The notes below the pieces were generated by a model that ran no database searches, was not told where the DNA came from, and saw only the letters and a program-made list of their open reading frames with translations. Position numbers and translations under genes: made by a program. From Bacteroidota bacterium (GTDB lineage: Bacteria; Bacteroidota; Bacteroidia; Bacteroidales; B39-G9), in assembly GCA_015222055.1 (NCBI GenBank), contig JADFUR010000048.1, positions 1 through 64,000 on the forward strand: a DNA stretch of 64,000 nt, given 5' to 3'. Every line of letters begins with the position of its first letter. Position 1 is the stretch's first letter. This document shows positions 23,553 through 34,586 of the stretch, one piece after another.

Positions 23553-25772
23553 CTATTCAACAGTTGCTGGCTCTTGAACTTGCTCTGCGTTTTCTTCAAC
23601 TACAGGAGTTTTTTCTGTTACTATAGTCATTTCATCAATTAAATTAGTTGCACCTGCAAACTTATCAATAACAAATAACACGTAACGAATATCAACATTC
23701 ACACATTTAACATATTCTGTATCGAAAGCAACATCGCTACTCATACCTTCCCAGTTTGAATCAAAAGCAATACCAATTAATTGACCTTCGCCATTAATAA
23801 CAGGGCTACCTGAATTTCCACCGGTAATATCATTGTCGGTAATAAAACAAAGATGTAAAGTACCGTCAGCATCAGCATATTGTCCATAATCTTTTGCATT
23901 GTAAAGATCTTTCAATTTTTGTTTAACAATAAACTCATGATTTTTAGGATCTTCTTTTTCAATAACACCTTTCAAAGTAGTGTAATAATCATAATGAACA
24001 GCATCTTTAGGATAATAGTCACCAACTTTACCATAAGTTAAACGCATGGTTGAGTTAGCATCAGGATAAAAAGCTTTCTCTTTTTCCATTTCTAACAAGC
24101 CAGCTTCAAATAAACGTTCTCCTTTATATAATTTTGAATTAAACTTCTCAGAAGCTGCATAAATTTCGCGATATTTTTTGATTATTGATCTCATCATAAT
24201 ATACGCAGGGTCTTTAGCAATAACTTTTTTGTTTGGTTTAGCTAAAAATTCGTTTAATCTGTTTTGGTCAACAAAAATTGATTTTTTGTAAAGATAATCT
24301 GCAAATTTTTCAACACTTCCTTTATATTTTTTGTTGATTAAATTATAAAAATCAGGATGAAATTCTTTTGGAACATCCTGATAATACATATTTATTAAAG
24401 CAATAAAAACTTTTTTATCTGTTGAAACACTATAATCTTTGAAAAAATCTTCGGCTTTGGCTTTTAATTCCTCAATACTTGCATTTATTTGATTGGTGCT
24501 GTCAGGAGAATTTTTAAGTAAATAATTTAACTGACCACCTTTCATTGCAAAAAGAGCAACTTCTGTTCCGCCAAGCATAGTCTCATAAAGATATTGAACA
24601 GCATTATTATATTTTTCTGCATCTTTATATGATTCTTCAATTAAATTTAATGCTTCACCATATTTTTCTTTTCTTTGAGAATCTTGAGTAGTCCAATCAG
24701 CAAAACGAGCTTCTAATTTTTGTTTTTCTTCGTGAATTTTTAATCTTTTTAAACCTTTATTTTCACCAATTGAATATTTCCAGTAATTACTTGAACGAGC
24801 ATATTTTGAAGAATATTGAATTCGAATTTTATCGCTTGCACTCATATCTTCTTTCCAGATAGATTGTTTTGTTCCTCTTACTTTAATTCTATTAGGATTT
24901 TCTTGTCCAATGGTTTCTTTAACACCCCAAGAAGTTAAAAATCTTTGTGTGCTTCCAGGATAACCCATAATCATAGCAAAATCACCTTTTTTAACACCGT
25001 TTAAAGAAATTGGCAAATGATGTTTTGGTTTAAAAGGCACATTGTCTTTTGAATATTCTGCAGGTTTTCCGTCAGGAGAACAATAAATTCTAAACATGCT
25101 GAAATCACATGTATGACGAGGCCACATCCAGTTATCAGTATCAGAACCAAATTTACCAATAGATTCTGGTGGAGCACCAACAAGACGAATATCTTTAAAT
25201 GTTTCGTAAACAAATAAATAATAATAATTGCCTTTGAACATACCGTTAACTCTAGCGTCATAAACCGTGTTTTCTATTGCTTCTTTTTCAATTATTTTTG
25301 AAATTGAATCAACAATAGCAGCTCTTCTTGCCTCAGGCATTGTGTCATTTATTTGCGATAGAAATTTTTCAGTAACATCTTCTACTCTAATTAAGAAAGA
25401 AGCGGTTTTCCCAGGATTTGCCAACTCTTCATCTTTTGATCTTGCCCAAAAGCCATCAGTTAAATAATCATGTTCTGTTGAACTATGTGCTTGTATTTCT
25501 CCGTATCCACAATGGTGATTTGTTAATAATAATCCATCAGGAGAAATAACTTCGGCAGTACAGCTACCATGATCTAATGCAAGAATTGCATCTTTCATAC
25601 TTGAATGGTTAATACTGTAAATATCTTCAGCAGATAATTTAAGCCCCATTTTTGTCATTGTACCAATATTATATTTCTCAAGAAGTAATGGTAACCACAT
25701 TCCCTCATCTGCTTTTAATGAAAAGCTGAAGAATAACGATGATACAATAAATAACGAAATAATTTTTTTCAT
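23553..25772 (-). CDS. S46 family dipeptidyl-peptidase (DPP7/DPP11-like)
   Basis: 'ALDHGSCTAEVISPDGLLLTNHHCGYGEIQ' and 'LCFITDNDITGGNSGSPVINGEGQLIGIAFDSNWEGMSSDV'. Confidence 0.95.
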   Translation of the reverse strand: MKKIISLFIVSSLFFSFSLKADEGMWLPLLLEKYNIGTMTKMGLKLSAEDIYSINHSSMKDAILALDHGSCTAEVISPDGLLLTNHHCGYGEIQAHSSTEHDYLTDGFWARSKDEELANPGKTASFLIRVEDVTEKFLSQINDTMPEARRAAIVDSISKIIEKEAIENTVYDARVNGMFKGNYYYLFVYETFKDIRLVGAPPESIGKFGSDTDNWMWPRHTCDFSMFRIYCSPDGKPAEYSKDNVPFKPKHHLPISLNGVKKGDFAMIMGYPGSTQRFLTSWGVKETIGQENPNRIKVRGTKQSIWKEDMSASDKIRIQYSSKYARSSNYWKYSIGENKGLKRLKIHEEKQKLEARFADWTTQDSQRKEKYGEALNLIEESYKDAEKYNNAVQYLYETMLGGTEVALFAMKGGQLNYLLKNSPDSTNQINASIEELKAKAEDFFKDYSVSTDKKVFIALINMYYQDVPKEFHPDFYNLINKKYKGSVEKFADYLYKKSIFVDQNRLNEFLAKPNKKVIAKDPAYIMMRSIIKKYREIYAASEKFNSKLYKGERLFEAGLLEMEKEKAFYPDANSTMRLTYGKVGDYYPKDAVHYDYYTTLKGVIEKEDPKNHEFIVKQKLKDLYNAKDYGQYADADGTLHLCFITDNDITGGNSGSPVINGEGQLIGIAFDSNWEGMSSDVAFDTEYVKCVNVDIRYVLFVIDKFAGATNLIDEMTIVTEKTPVVEENAEQVQEPATVE

Positions 25773-26048
25773 TTTTATTTTTTTTAAAGCGTTTGGGTAC
25801 TCCTACATTACCCAGACTCTTTTGTTAAACAATTAAATTTATCATGTAGGATTAATAAAAACTATATATATTTTTTCTGTTTTATTTTGACTGCAAATTA
25901 ATTTATTATGACATGCTTTGCAAAAATAATCTTATGTTTTAAAATATAAGCACTCTGCTATATGTTCTTATGTTACTTTGCAAAAATAAAGCAAAAAAAT
26001 AATTTCACACTTGTCTTTTTCATCAAACAAAAAACAAATTACATCAAG

Positions 26049-29000
26049 TTAATTACCTAATGTTTCTTTTAACAACAGCTCTACTGTCTTTGCCAACTGT
26101 TGATCTTTTCCTTTTATTACTTGATCATATTCGTTTAGCACCTTATAATCAGGTTCTAACTGAGTGTTTTCTAAAAAAATTCCAGTCATATCACGTGAGC
26201 CAATTTCAGGAATACCAAACACTATATTTCGGTTTATTTGAGTTTCCCACCATACAGCTGTCATTGTTCCGGGAACAGGCATACCAACAATTTTCCCAAT
26301 TTCCAATGTTTGATATACAAAAGGAAAAGCATGAGCATCGGAATAATTTCCTTCACTCACGATAAGAGCAGAAGGTTTAACCCATTTATTCATAGGATCA
26401 GAACCAAAATATTGCCCACGTGGCACATAATCAACATATTTCTTGCCACTTAAAAGAGTAGCCAAATCATCGTGAAGCCAACCACCACCATTGTATCTGG
26501 TATCGACAACAACGGCTTTCTTATGATAATTTCTTCCCAAAAGTTCTGAATATACTTTGCGGAAACTTTTGCTGTTCATTCCCTCAACATGAATATATCC
26601 TATCTCTCCCTTAGATAATTCTTCTGTTTGAATACGTCTGTTTTCAACCCAACGATTGTATAATAAACTTGACTTTTTTGAAATGCTTATTGGTTTTAAA
26701 ACAACTGTAAATTCTTTTTTTGTTGATGGTCTTTTAATTGTTAATAAAACATTTTTCCCTGCCTTATGATTCAAAAACTGATAAAAATCTTTATCTGCTG
26801 TAATTTTTTTATTATCAATTTTCTCAATCACGTCACCCTTAACAATTTTCTTTTCAGCCATAGCAGCAGGACCCTTGTCTAAAATCTCTGTTATTGTAAT
26901 TCCATCTTCCGCTTTATTTATATCATAAAAAATTCCTAAAGATGCAGTTTTATTACCTCCATTATTAGAATAAGAATAAGCTCCGGTGTGCGAAGCATTA
27001 AGTTCTCCGAGAAGTTCACTCATCATCTCAGCAAAATCAAAATCATTGCTTATATGAGGTAAAAATTTCTCATATTCTTTTTTATAAGAATTCCAATCTA
27101 CGCCATGCATACTCTTTTTATAAAATTTTTGCAACATTTGGCGATGCATATGCTCAAACAAATAAGCTCTTTCTGCATAAGTATCAAGCTCATATTCAGC
27201 ATTAAAAATAACAGGTTTCTTTGAATTATCTTTTGTGCTAATTTTAAAAACACTCCCTCTTGACAAAATAAATATAAATTTTCCTTTTTTGTCAGTTTGA
27301 AGAAGACTGCCTCCAGCTCCTAACTTAATCAATAACTTTGTAGTATTTTTATGAATTTCTTTCACCCATAAATCATAACCCTTTTCAAAACGGGTTAAAT
27401 AAAATAATTTCTTACCATCATTTGACAATAAAGCATCTGTAATAGAAGATGAATTTACAGTTAAACGAACAATTCTTTCTTGAAGATTATTATAATCAAT
27501 TTCCGTTTTCAATTCTTCTTTTTTCTCCTTATCATCCGCTTTTTTCTTGTCTTTTTTCTTCTTCTTTTGTTTATCTTTTTCTTCTTCTTTTTTATCTTTC
27601 TTTTCGGAATCTTTATCATACTTCAACTCATATTCTTCGGCAGAGGCTGTAAGTTTTTTGTATGAATCTTCGGTGAATAACATTGCATACACATCTCTGT
27701 ATGAACCCCAACTACCATGGCTTCTGTATCCATTTCTATCTGATTGCCAAATCATTCCTTTGCCTTTCATAATCCATTTAGGGTCAGAATCGGAATATCC
27801 GCTCAAGGTCATATTAAAAGGAGAATCTGAACCATCTGCTTTAACAAGACCAACATCACTTGAAAATAGTTGGTTTGGAGAATAACTTACTAAAAAATAT
27901 TTGCTGTCGGGTGACCATTGATAATACTGATCTCCGTCGGCATAGGAATAATTATATTTTCCTCCTAAGGCAACATTTATTTTCTTTGTTTTTAAATCAA
28001 TAACTTTCAATTCACTGCGATTTGCCAAAAAAGCGACCTTCTTCCCGTCAGGTGAATATTGAGCTTGAAAATTATCTTCATCATTACCAACAATTAACTC
28101 TTCTTTCAACAAAGTGGAATTTACAAAATTCACTTCTTCCTTATCTACTCTTTTTGTTTGGTAAACTTTCCAGCTTCCTTTACGTTCTGAAGCATACAAA
28201 ATTGCTTTTCCGTCAGGACTAAAACTAACAGAACGCTCTTGCTCAGGAGTTGCTGTAATTTGCTTTGTTGTGGAATAATCAACTGAAGTTACAAATACAT
28301 TTCCTCGAAGTATGAAAGCAAGCTCTTTTCCATCAGGAGATACAGCAATCTCGCTTGCTCCTGAAGATTTACTAAAAAACTTCTTTTGATTAGAAAAGTC
28401 ATTAGTAATAGATATTTGTATTTTTTTGGCAGGCTCGCCTTCTTTCATTATATATAGTTCTCCGCAATATGAATAACAAATTAATCCTGCATCGGAGACA
28501 GATAAAAAACGCACTGGGTGTGTTTTGTAATTTGTTAAGTTTACAATATTGCCTCCATCAGGAAAATCCTGTTTATAAATATTGAAATTATTGTTACCTC
28601 TCTCACTTGTAAAATACAATGTCTTTTCATCTTTCGATAAATTTGGTAAACGGTCTTCACCATTTCTATTAATTACAAATGTATGTTTCCCGTTAGCCGG
28701 GTTATATAATCTGATGTCTTTTGTTGCTGAGCTTAATTGATGTTTTCTCCAATAATTTTCAGGACTTTTAACATCCTGATAAATAATTCGTTTCCCATCA
28801 TTCAAATATTTAGCACTTTGTGCCGGTGTACTCAAAACCTGAACTGTTCTTCCTCCTTCTGACGGGACTTTATATAGTTCAGATAAATATCCAGAAGGAA
28901 AATCAACACTTTCTGCGTCATCCTGAATTGTGGCAGAAAAAAGAATATTTTTTCCGTCAGGAGAAAAATCTGTGGGACGCTCATTTCCGGAATAAAAAGT

Positions 29001-29309
29001 AAGTTGTTTGGCTGTGCCACCTTCGGCAGGTATTGTATAAACATCAAAATTGCCCTTACGTTTCGAGGCAAAAGCAATTATTTTACTGTCAGGAGCCCAA
29101 ACAGGACAATAATCTGATGCGGTGCTTTTTGTAAGAGCAAAAGCTTTGCCTCCGCTTACAGGAACTGTGTATATGTCTCCTTTGTAAGTAAATGCAACAG
29201 TATTACCATCGGGAGAAATTGCCGAATACCTTAGCCAAAGAGGAGTCTCTGAAAAGGCAAACGATGTAAAAAAAAATATTACTAAGAGCGTTGAGAATAA
29301 TTTTTTCAT
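26049..29309 (-). CDS. Tricorn-like S41 family peptidase (TolB-type beta-propeller, PDZ, S41)
   Basis: Repeated 'SPDGK' propeller blades, a PDZ segment ('ITITEILDKGPAAMAEKKIVKGDVIEKID') and a C-terminal S41-like core ('VVVDTRYNGGGWLHDDLATLLSG'). Confidence 0.92.
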   Translation of the reverse strand: MKKLFSTLLVIFFFTSFAFSETPLWLRYSAISPDGNTVAFTYKGDIYTVPVSGGKAFALTKSTASDYCPVWAPDSKIIAFASKRKGNFDVYTIPAEGGTAKQLTFYSGNERPTDFSPDGKNILFSATIQDDAESVDFPSGYLSELYKVPSEGGRTVQVLSTPAQSAKYLNDGKRIIYQDVKSPENYWRKHQLSSATKDIRLYNPANGKHTFVINRNGEDRLPNLSKDEKTLYFTSERGNNNFNIYKQDFPDGGNIVNLTNYKTHPVRFLSVSDAGLICYSYCGELYIMKEGEPAKKIQISITNDFSNQKKFFSKSSGASEIAVSPDGKELAFILRGNVFVTSVDYSTTKQITATPEQERSVSFSPDGKAILYASERKGSWKVYQTKRVDKEEVNFVNSTLLKEELIVGNDEDNFQAQYSPDGKKVAFLANRSELKVIDLKTKKINVALGGKYNYSYADGDQYYQWSPDSKYFLVSYSPNQLFSSDVGLVKADGSDSPFNMTLSGYSDSDPKWIMKGKGMIWQSDRNGYRSHGSWGSYRDVYAMLFTEDSYKKLTASAEEYELKYDKDSEKKDKKEEEKDKQKKKKKDKKKADDKEKKEELKTEIDYNNLQERIVRLTVNSSSITDALLSNDGKKLFYLTRFEKGYDLWVKEIHKNTTKLLIKLGAGGSLLQTDKKGKFIFILSRGSVFKISTKDNSKKPVIFNAEYELDTYAERAYLFEHMHRQMLQKFYKKSMHGVDWNSYKKEYEKFLPHISNDFDFAEMMSELLGELNASHTGAYSYSNNGGNKTASLGIFYDINKAEDGITITEILDKGPAAMAEKKIVKGDVIEKIDNKKITADKDFYQFLNHKAGKNVLLTIKRPSTKKEFTVVLKPISISKKSSLLYNRWVENRRIQTEELSKGEIGYIHVEGMNSKSFRKVYSELLGRNYHKKAVVVDTRYNGGGWLHDDLATLLSGKKYVDYVPRGQYFGSDPMNKWVKPSALIVSEGNYSDAHAFPFVYQTLEIGKIVGMPVPGTMTAVWWETQINRNIVFGIPEIGSRDMTGIFLENTQLEPDYKVLNEYDQVIKGKDQQLAKTVELLLKETLGN

Positions 29310-29580
29310 AAAAAATATTTTTAGATTAATATTATAATAACAAAATCTTATTTTGATTAAGTCTATAACGTTTTAATTTTATAATTTGTTACAATCTTTT
29401 TTCAGCCTGAAAAAAAAGCCCCCATTAAAAAAAATTCTAAGAAGAACGGTACTTATCAAAAAACCACAAGCTCAAAATCTTTTTCTTTTTGAGAATCAAT
29501 AAAATAAGACTTGCTTAATAAATATTACACAAGCTTTAATTTATTTATTATAACTTTGCAAAAAATAAAAAATTAATCAA

Positions 29581-30606
29581 TTGCAAGAAATAAAAAATTT
29601 ATCATTAAAAAACATTGAAAGCTTTTTTATAGAAAACAAAGAAAAAGCATTTCGTGCCAAGCAGGTTTATGAATGGCTTTGGCAAAAACATGCATCTTCG
29701 TTTGACGAAATGACAAATATCTCAAAAGAAATTAGAAGCTTATTAAAACAAAACTTCTCATTGAGTCAGATTAAAATAAAAAACTTGCAAAAAAGTTCAG
29801 ACAAAACCATAAAAACTGCTTTTGAACTTTCTGATGGCAATATTATAGAAGGAGTTTTAATTCCTGCACAAAACAGAGCAACAGCATGTATTTCGTCACA
29901 AGTTGGATGTAAGCTGGGATGTAAATTTTGTGCCACTGGTCACTTAGGATATACACGCAATTTAACGGTTGCTGAAATTTACGATCAGGTTGTTATAATT
30001 AAGCAACAAGCCGAGGAAAGCGATTTACATTTCTCAAATATTGTTTTAATGGGAATGGGTGAACCGTTGCTAAACTACGACAACGTTATGTCGGCAATAA
30101 AATTGATTACGTCAAAGCAGGGATTGGCAATGTCAAACAGCAGAATAACTCTTTCAACATCTGGTATAAATAAGATGATAAAAAAACTTGCTGATGACAA
30201 TGTTCGTTTCAATTTAGCGGTATCGTTACATTCAGCAAATAATGATAAACGTAGCCAACTGATGCCCGTAAATAAAACAAATCCATTAAACGAGTTAGCT
30301 CAAGCACTTAAATATTTTAACGAAAAGACACAGAGCCGAATTACTTTTGAATATCTTTTAATAAAAGACATTAATGATGGTATGAACGATGCAAAGGAAC
30401 TTGCAATTTTTTGTAAAAATGTGCCTTGCAAGATTAACATTATTGAATATAATCCTATTGATAGCAACTCCTTTAAAAGGTCGACAAAAGAGAAGACTGA
30501 TGCTTTTGTAAACTATCTTGAAAATAAAAATATTATTGTAAACATAAGACGTAGCAGAGGAAAAGATATTGATGCTGCTTGCGGTCAACTTGCGAATAAA
30601 AATTAA
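29581..30606 (+). CDS. rlmN: 23S rRNA (adenine2503-C2)-methyltransferase RlmN
   Basis: Radical SAM 'CISSQVGCKLGCKFCATGHLGYTRNLT', 'NIVLMGMGEPLLNYDNV', 'RRSRGKDIDAACGQL'. Confidence 0.96.
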   Translation: MQEIKNLSLKNIESFFIENKEKAFRAKQVYEWLWQKHASSFDEMTNISKEIRSLLKQNFSLSQIKIKNLQKSSDKTIKTAFELSDGNIIEGVLIPAQNRATACISSQVGCKLGCKFCATGHLGYTRNLTVAEIYDQVVIIKQQAEESDLHFSNIVLMGMGEPLLNYDNVMSAIKLITSKQGLAMSNSRITLSTSGINKMIKKLADDNVRFNLAVSLHSANNDKRSQLMPVNKTNPLNELAQALKYFNEKTQSRITFEYLLIKDINDGMNDAKELAIFCKNVPCKINIIEYNPIDSNSFKRSTKEKTDAFVNYLENKNIIVNIRRSRGKDIDAACGQLANKN

Positions 30607-30642
30607 TCTAAAAATTAGGACTACTCCGAAAAAACTTCAAAT

Positions 30643-30680
30643 CCGTCATTGCGAGGAGGAACGACGAAGCAATCTCGAAA
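30643..30680. repeat. Dispersed 'CGTCATTGCGAGG..GAAGCAATCTC' intergenic repeat
   Basis: ccgtcattgcgaggaggaacgacgaagcaatctcg between rlmN and rnhB; matches a palindromic intergenic repeat known from many bacterial genomes. Confidence 0.6.
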
Positions 30681-30688
30681 TTAATTAT

Positions 30689-31300
30689 TTAAATATCAAG
30701 ATTAAGCTGAGAATCAAACAACCTAAAAGTTTTTCTATGATATGGAGTTATCCCAAACTCGGCTAAAGCACGGCGATGTTGTTTTGTGGGATATCCTTTA
30801 TTTTGTTGCCAATTATAATTTGGATATTGTTTGTGAATTTTCTTCATAAAATCGTCTCTATAAGTCTTTGCCAGAACCGATGCTGCGGCAATTGACAAAT
30901 ATTTGCCATCGCCTTTTACTATGCATTCATGAGGAATGTTTTTATACTGTTTAAAACGATTGCCATCAATAATTAAAAACATTGGTCTAACTTTCAGTTT
31001 ATCAACAGCTTTGTGCATAGCTAATATTGATGCATTTAAAATATTAATTTTGTCAATCATATTATTATCAACTATTCCTACTGCCCAACTAATTGCACTT
31101 TGTTCAATTACTTCGCGCAACTCATATCGTTTTTTTTCTGAAAGTTGTTTGGAGTCGTTTAAAACAGGATTCGTAAAAGATTTTGGCAATATCACAGAAG
31201 CAGCAAAAACAGGTCCCGCCAAACATCCCCTGCCAGCTTCATCGCAGCCGGCTTCGTATTCAACATCTTTATAATGATTTTTTAGTTTTAAGTTTTTCAT
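30689..31300 (-). CDS. rnhB: Ribonuclease HII
   Basis: '[24 protein letters not shown]', '[10 protein letters not shown]', '[14 protein letters not shown]'. Confidence 0.95.
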   Translation of the reverse strand: MKNLKLKNHYKDVEYEAGCDEAGRGCLAGPVFAASVILPKSFTNPVLNDSKQLSEKKRYELREVIEQSAISWAVGIVDNNMIDKINILNASILAMHKAVDKLKVRPMFLIIDGNRFKQYKNIPHECIVKGDGKYLSIAAASVLAKTYRDDFMKKIHKQYPNYNWQQNKGYPTKQHRRALAEFGITPYHRKTFRLFDSQLNLDI

Positions 31301-31431
31301 TAGTAAAAGAATGGATAAAAAAATATAAAGTTACACAACAAAAAATTAAAGCAATTTAGCAATGCAACAATAAACAATTCGTTTTTCATTAATATTAGTG
31401 TAAGAAAATTATAAATTTAAAACGATTGAAT

Positions 31432-31557
31432 CTACTCCGAAAAGCCGCTAAGCGGTTATTTTTATAAAATTGCCGAAAGCTATAAATTTGTACGTCAGTT
31501 TATTACAAATCCGCTAAGCGGCTATAAATTGATAATTTTATTTTTTAGAGTAGTCTC
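31432..31557. repeat. MITE/REP-like element copy 1
   Basis: Ends CTACTC...GAGTAG are inverted; contains two CCGCTAAGCGG palindromes. Second copy at 32730-32872. Confidence 0.65.
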
Positions 31558-31577
31558 CCGATTTAAAAGTTTATATT

Positions 31578-32702
31578 TTATTCAAAACAGCTTTCAATGC
31601 TAGCCCATAATTTCTCTGCTGTTTTATCCCACGAGAATTTTTCTTGTTGAACAAAGCCCTTTTTTATTAATTCGTTACGCAAATTATTGTCTTTTACAAT
31701 TTTGAGCATTGCATTTTTTATCTCCTCAACCGAAAACGGATCTACCAACAAAGCTGCATCGCCAGCTACCTCAGGCATTGAAGTAACGTTTGATGTTATT
31801 ACTGGAGTGCCACAACTCATTGCTTCAATAATTGGAATACCAAAACCCTCAAAATATGGCACAAAAGTTAATGCTAATGCTGAGCCTAAAACATAACGCA
31901 AATCATCTGGAGATAATCGTCCGGTAAAAATGATATCGTCTTTATAAAATAAATTTGAATAAACATTTTTCAAACTGTTATTTTTAAACATAAAACCTCC
32001 AACAATAACCAGCTTTATATCAGATTTACTTTTCTTTTTGAACTCATCGAAAGCAAGTAAAAGCCTTGAAACATTTTTTCGGGGATGAAGAGCACCAACA
32101 AAAACAAAAAAATCTTTTCCTTTTGTATATTTATTTTTTATTGCCTTTTTATCGCACTCACTAACAGACGAATATGTTTTATTCACGCCATTATAAACAA
32201 CATCAACTTTATCATTATTTATTTGATAATTTTCACACAAATCTTTTTTTGAAAACTCTGAAACAGTTGCTATACGTTTAGATTTTTTTGCATACAACGG
32301 AAAATAATGGTTATAATATTTTCTTGCCAAAAAGGGTAAATCTTTTGGTTGATGAACAAAGTTTATATCATGAATAACTGAAAAAGACGGAATATTTGAC
32401 GACAAAGAAAGAAATCCATCAGGAGAAACAAACAAATCAGGTTTTGTTTTTTTTAAAAACCTTGATAAAGAATGCTCAAACCAAACATACCAAAGAAATG
32501 GATGTCGCGACTGTGGATAAATTACAACAGGTTTTACATTAGAGGAAAAAATAAATTCATCGGAAAAAGGTCTGTCAAAAATAAATATAAACTCATGCTC
32601 AGGGTGATTCTTTGTAATTCTTTTAAAAGTCTCAAAAGTAAACCAACCGATTCCTTCTAACTTATCTTTTATCAATAACCGTGTATTAACTGCAATCTTC
32701 AT
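31578..32702 (-). CDS. Glycosyltransferase family 1 (GT4-type)
   Basis: 'FVFVGALHPRKNVSRLLLAFDEF', 'YFEGFGIPIIEAMSCGTPVITSNVTSMPEVAGDAALLVDP'. Confidence 0.93.
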   Translation of the reverse strand: MKIAVNTRLLIKDKLEGIGWFTFETFKRITKNHPEHEFIFIFDRPFSDEFIFSSNVKPVVIYPQSRHPFLWYVWFEHSLSRFLKKTKPDLFVSPDGFLSLSSNIPSFSVIHDINFVHQPKDLPFLARKYYNHYFPLYAKKSKRIATVSEFSKKDLCENYQINNDKVDVVYNGVNKTYSSVSECDKKAIKNKYTKGKDFFVFVGALHPRKNVSRLLLAFDEFKKKSKSDIKLVIVGGFMFKNNSLKNVYSNLFYKDDIIFTGRLSPDDLRYVLGSALALTFVPYFEGFGIPIIEAMSCGTPVITSNVTSMPEVAGDAALLVDPFSVEEIKNAMLKIVKDNNLRNELIKKGFVQQEKFSWDKTAEKLWASIESCFE

Positions 32703-32729
32703 CTGTCTTTATTTTTTTCTTTTACAAAA

Positions 32730-32872
32730 CTACTCCCAACAAACTTATTTCCAAAAAGCCGCTAAGCGGTTAACTTTACAAAAAGTCTGAAAGCTATAAA
32801 TCTGTACGTCAATTTATTATAAATCCGCTAAGTCACTATAAATTGACAACTTTAATTTTCATAGTAGTCTCA
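32730..32872. repeat. MITE/REP-like element copy 2 (same orientation)
   Basis: aagccgctaagcggttaa...gaaagctataaatctgtacgtcaatttattataaatccgctaag...ctataaattgacaactttaatttt...agtagtctc aligns with copy 1 over its length. Confidence 0.65.
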
Positions 32873-32978
32873 ATTTTATAATTAAAAATTATTAATTATT
32901 TTAAAAAATTAGTATTACTTTAGTAGTTTTCATAATTCCACTAAATTATATAAAAAAGCATAATAATATAAATTAATT

Positions 32979-34421
32979 TTGAAAAAGAAATTTGTAACAA
33001 ATCTTGCACTATTAATATTTCTTAATCTGCTAATTAAACCATTTTGGGTGTTTGGTATTGACCGAACAGTTCAAAACGTTGTTGGTGAGCAACAATATGG
33101 TCTTTATTTTGCATTGTTCAATTTCTCTCTCATTTTAAATATTTTTTTAGATTTTGGAATTACCAATTATAATAATCGAAACATTGCTCAAAACAATCAT
33201 TTATTAAGCAAATATTTATCAAATATTGTTGTATTAAAATTTCTATTAGGGATATTTTATTTATTAATCAGTTTTGCAATAGCTCTATTATGGGGATATA
33301 ATTGGATGCAAATAAAATTGTTGCTTATTCTTGCATTTAATCAATTTTTATTGTCGTTTATTTTATACTTAAGATCGAATATAAGCGGCTTGCATTTTTT
33401 CAAAACTGACAGTTTAATGTCTGTCCTCGACCGTAGTTTAATGATAATAATATGCAGTGTTTTGCTTTGGGGAAACATAACAGAAACACCATTTAAAATT
33501 GAATGGTTTGTTTATGCACAAACAGCATCTTACTCAATTACAGCAATTGTTGCTTTTTTAATTGTTTTATCAAAAGCAGAATATATAAAATTGAAGTTTA
33601 ATTGGAAATTTTTGGCAACAACACTACGACAGAGTTTCCCATACGCATTGTTAGTTTTACTTATGTCGCTATACACCAGGTTCGACGGCGTATTACTTGA
33701 AAGATTATTATTGAATGGAGAAAAACAAGCCGGAATTTATGCCCAAGCTTTTAGAATTTTAGATGCAGCATCAATGTTCTCATTACTTTTTGCAGGCTTA
33801 CTACTACCTATGTTTGCCAAAATGATAAAACAAAAACAACCGATAAATCAATTAACTCAACTTTCTTTTTTACTAATAATTATTCCTTCAATAATTGTTT
33901 CAATGTCTTCATTTTTTTATCGTAAAGAAATAATGTCATTATTGTATCATAACCATGTTGAAATATCGTCAAATATTTTCGGAGTGTTAATGTTTGCATA
34001 TATTTTTGTTTCAACAAGTTATATTTTTGGCACATTGCTTACGGCTAACGGAAGCATGAAGAAACTAAACACTTTAGCAATTTTTGGTGTTGCAATAAAT
34101 TTAACTCTCAATTTTATTTTAATTCCAAAATATCTCGCATTAGGTTCAGCTATAGCAAATTTAATAACTCAGTCATTTATTGCAATATCTCAAATTTTTA
34201 TTTCTAAAAAAACATTCAAATTTAAAAATAATTACAAGCTTGTTTCTCGCATAATTATTTACGTTGCTGGCATTTTTGTTTTAGGACAAATAACAAGAGA
34301 TTTACCATACAAATGGGGTTTTAGCTTCTCAATAATGATTGTTTTAAGTGTTATTTTTGCCTTTGGTCTTAAATTGTTTAACATTAAAGACATCTATAAA
34401 ATCATTAAATATGGAGATTAA
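32979..34421 (+). CDS. Polysaccharide flippase/Wzx-like MATE-superfamily membrane protein
   Basis: Multi-TM protein; 'GIDRTVQNVVGEQQYGLYFALFNFSLILNIFLDFGITNYNNRNIAQN'. Confidence 0.8.
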   Translation: MKKKFVTNLALLIFLNLLIKPFWVFGIDRTVQNVVGEQQYGLYFALFNFSLILNIFLDFGITNYNNRNIAQNNHLLSKYLSNIVVLKFLLGIFYLLISFAIALLWGYNWMQIKLLLILAFNQFLLSFILYLRSNISGLHFFKTDSLMSVLDRSLMIIICSVLLWGNITETPFKIEWFVYAQTASYSITAIVAFLIVLSKAEYIKLKFNWKFLATTLRQSFPYALLVLLMSLYTRFDGVLLERLLLNGEKQAGIYAQAFRILDAASMFSLLFAGLLLPMFAKMIKQKQPINQLTQLSFLLIIIPSIIVSMSSFFYRKEIMSLLYHNHVEISSNIFGVLMFAYIFVSTSYIFGTLLTANGSMKKLNTLAIFGVAINLTLNFILIPKYLALGSAIANLITQSFIAISQIFISKKTFKFKNNYKLVSRIIIYVAGIFVLGQITRDLPYKWGFSFSIMIVLSVIFAFGLKLFNIKDIYKIIKYGD

Positions 34422-34586
34422 AAAATTCTCTACAATATATACTAGTAAAAAAACAAAACCCTTTGCTCTATTTTTATTCACACAATAAATTATTATTATC
34501 AAAGTTGGATAAAAAGATTATTTTTGTTTTTTAAATTAACATAATTAATGACTTATTGATAAATTATATATCAAAAAACAAACACG

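Noticed and set aside
27449-27885. Plus-strand ORFs (Phe/Leu-rich) opposite the tricorn-like protease
   Set aside because: Antisense to a well-supported CDS; the composition is the complement of the Lys/Glu-rich linker.
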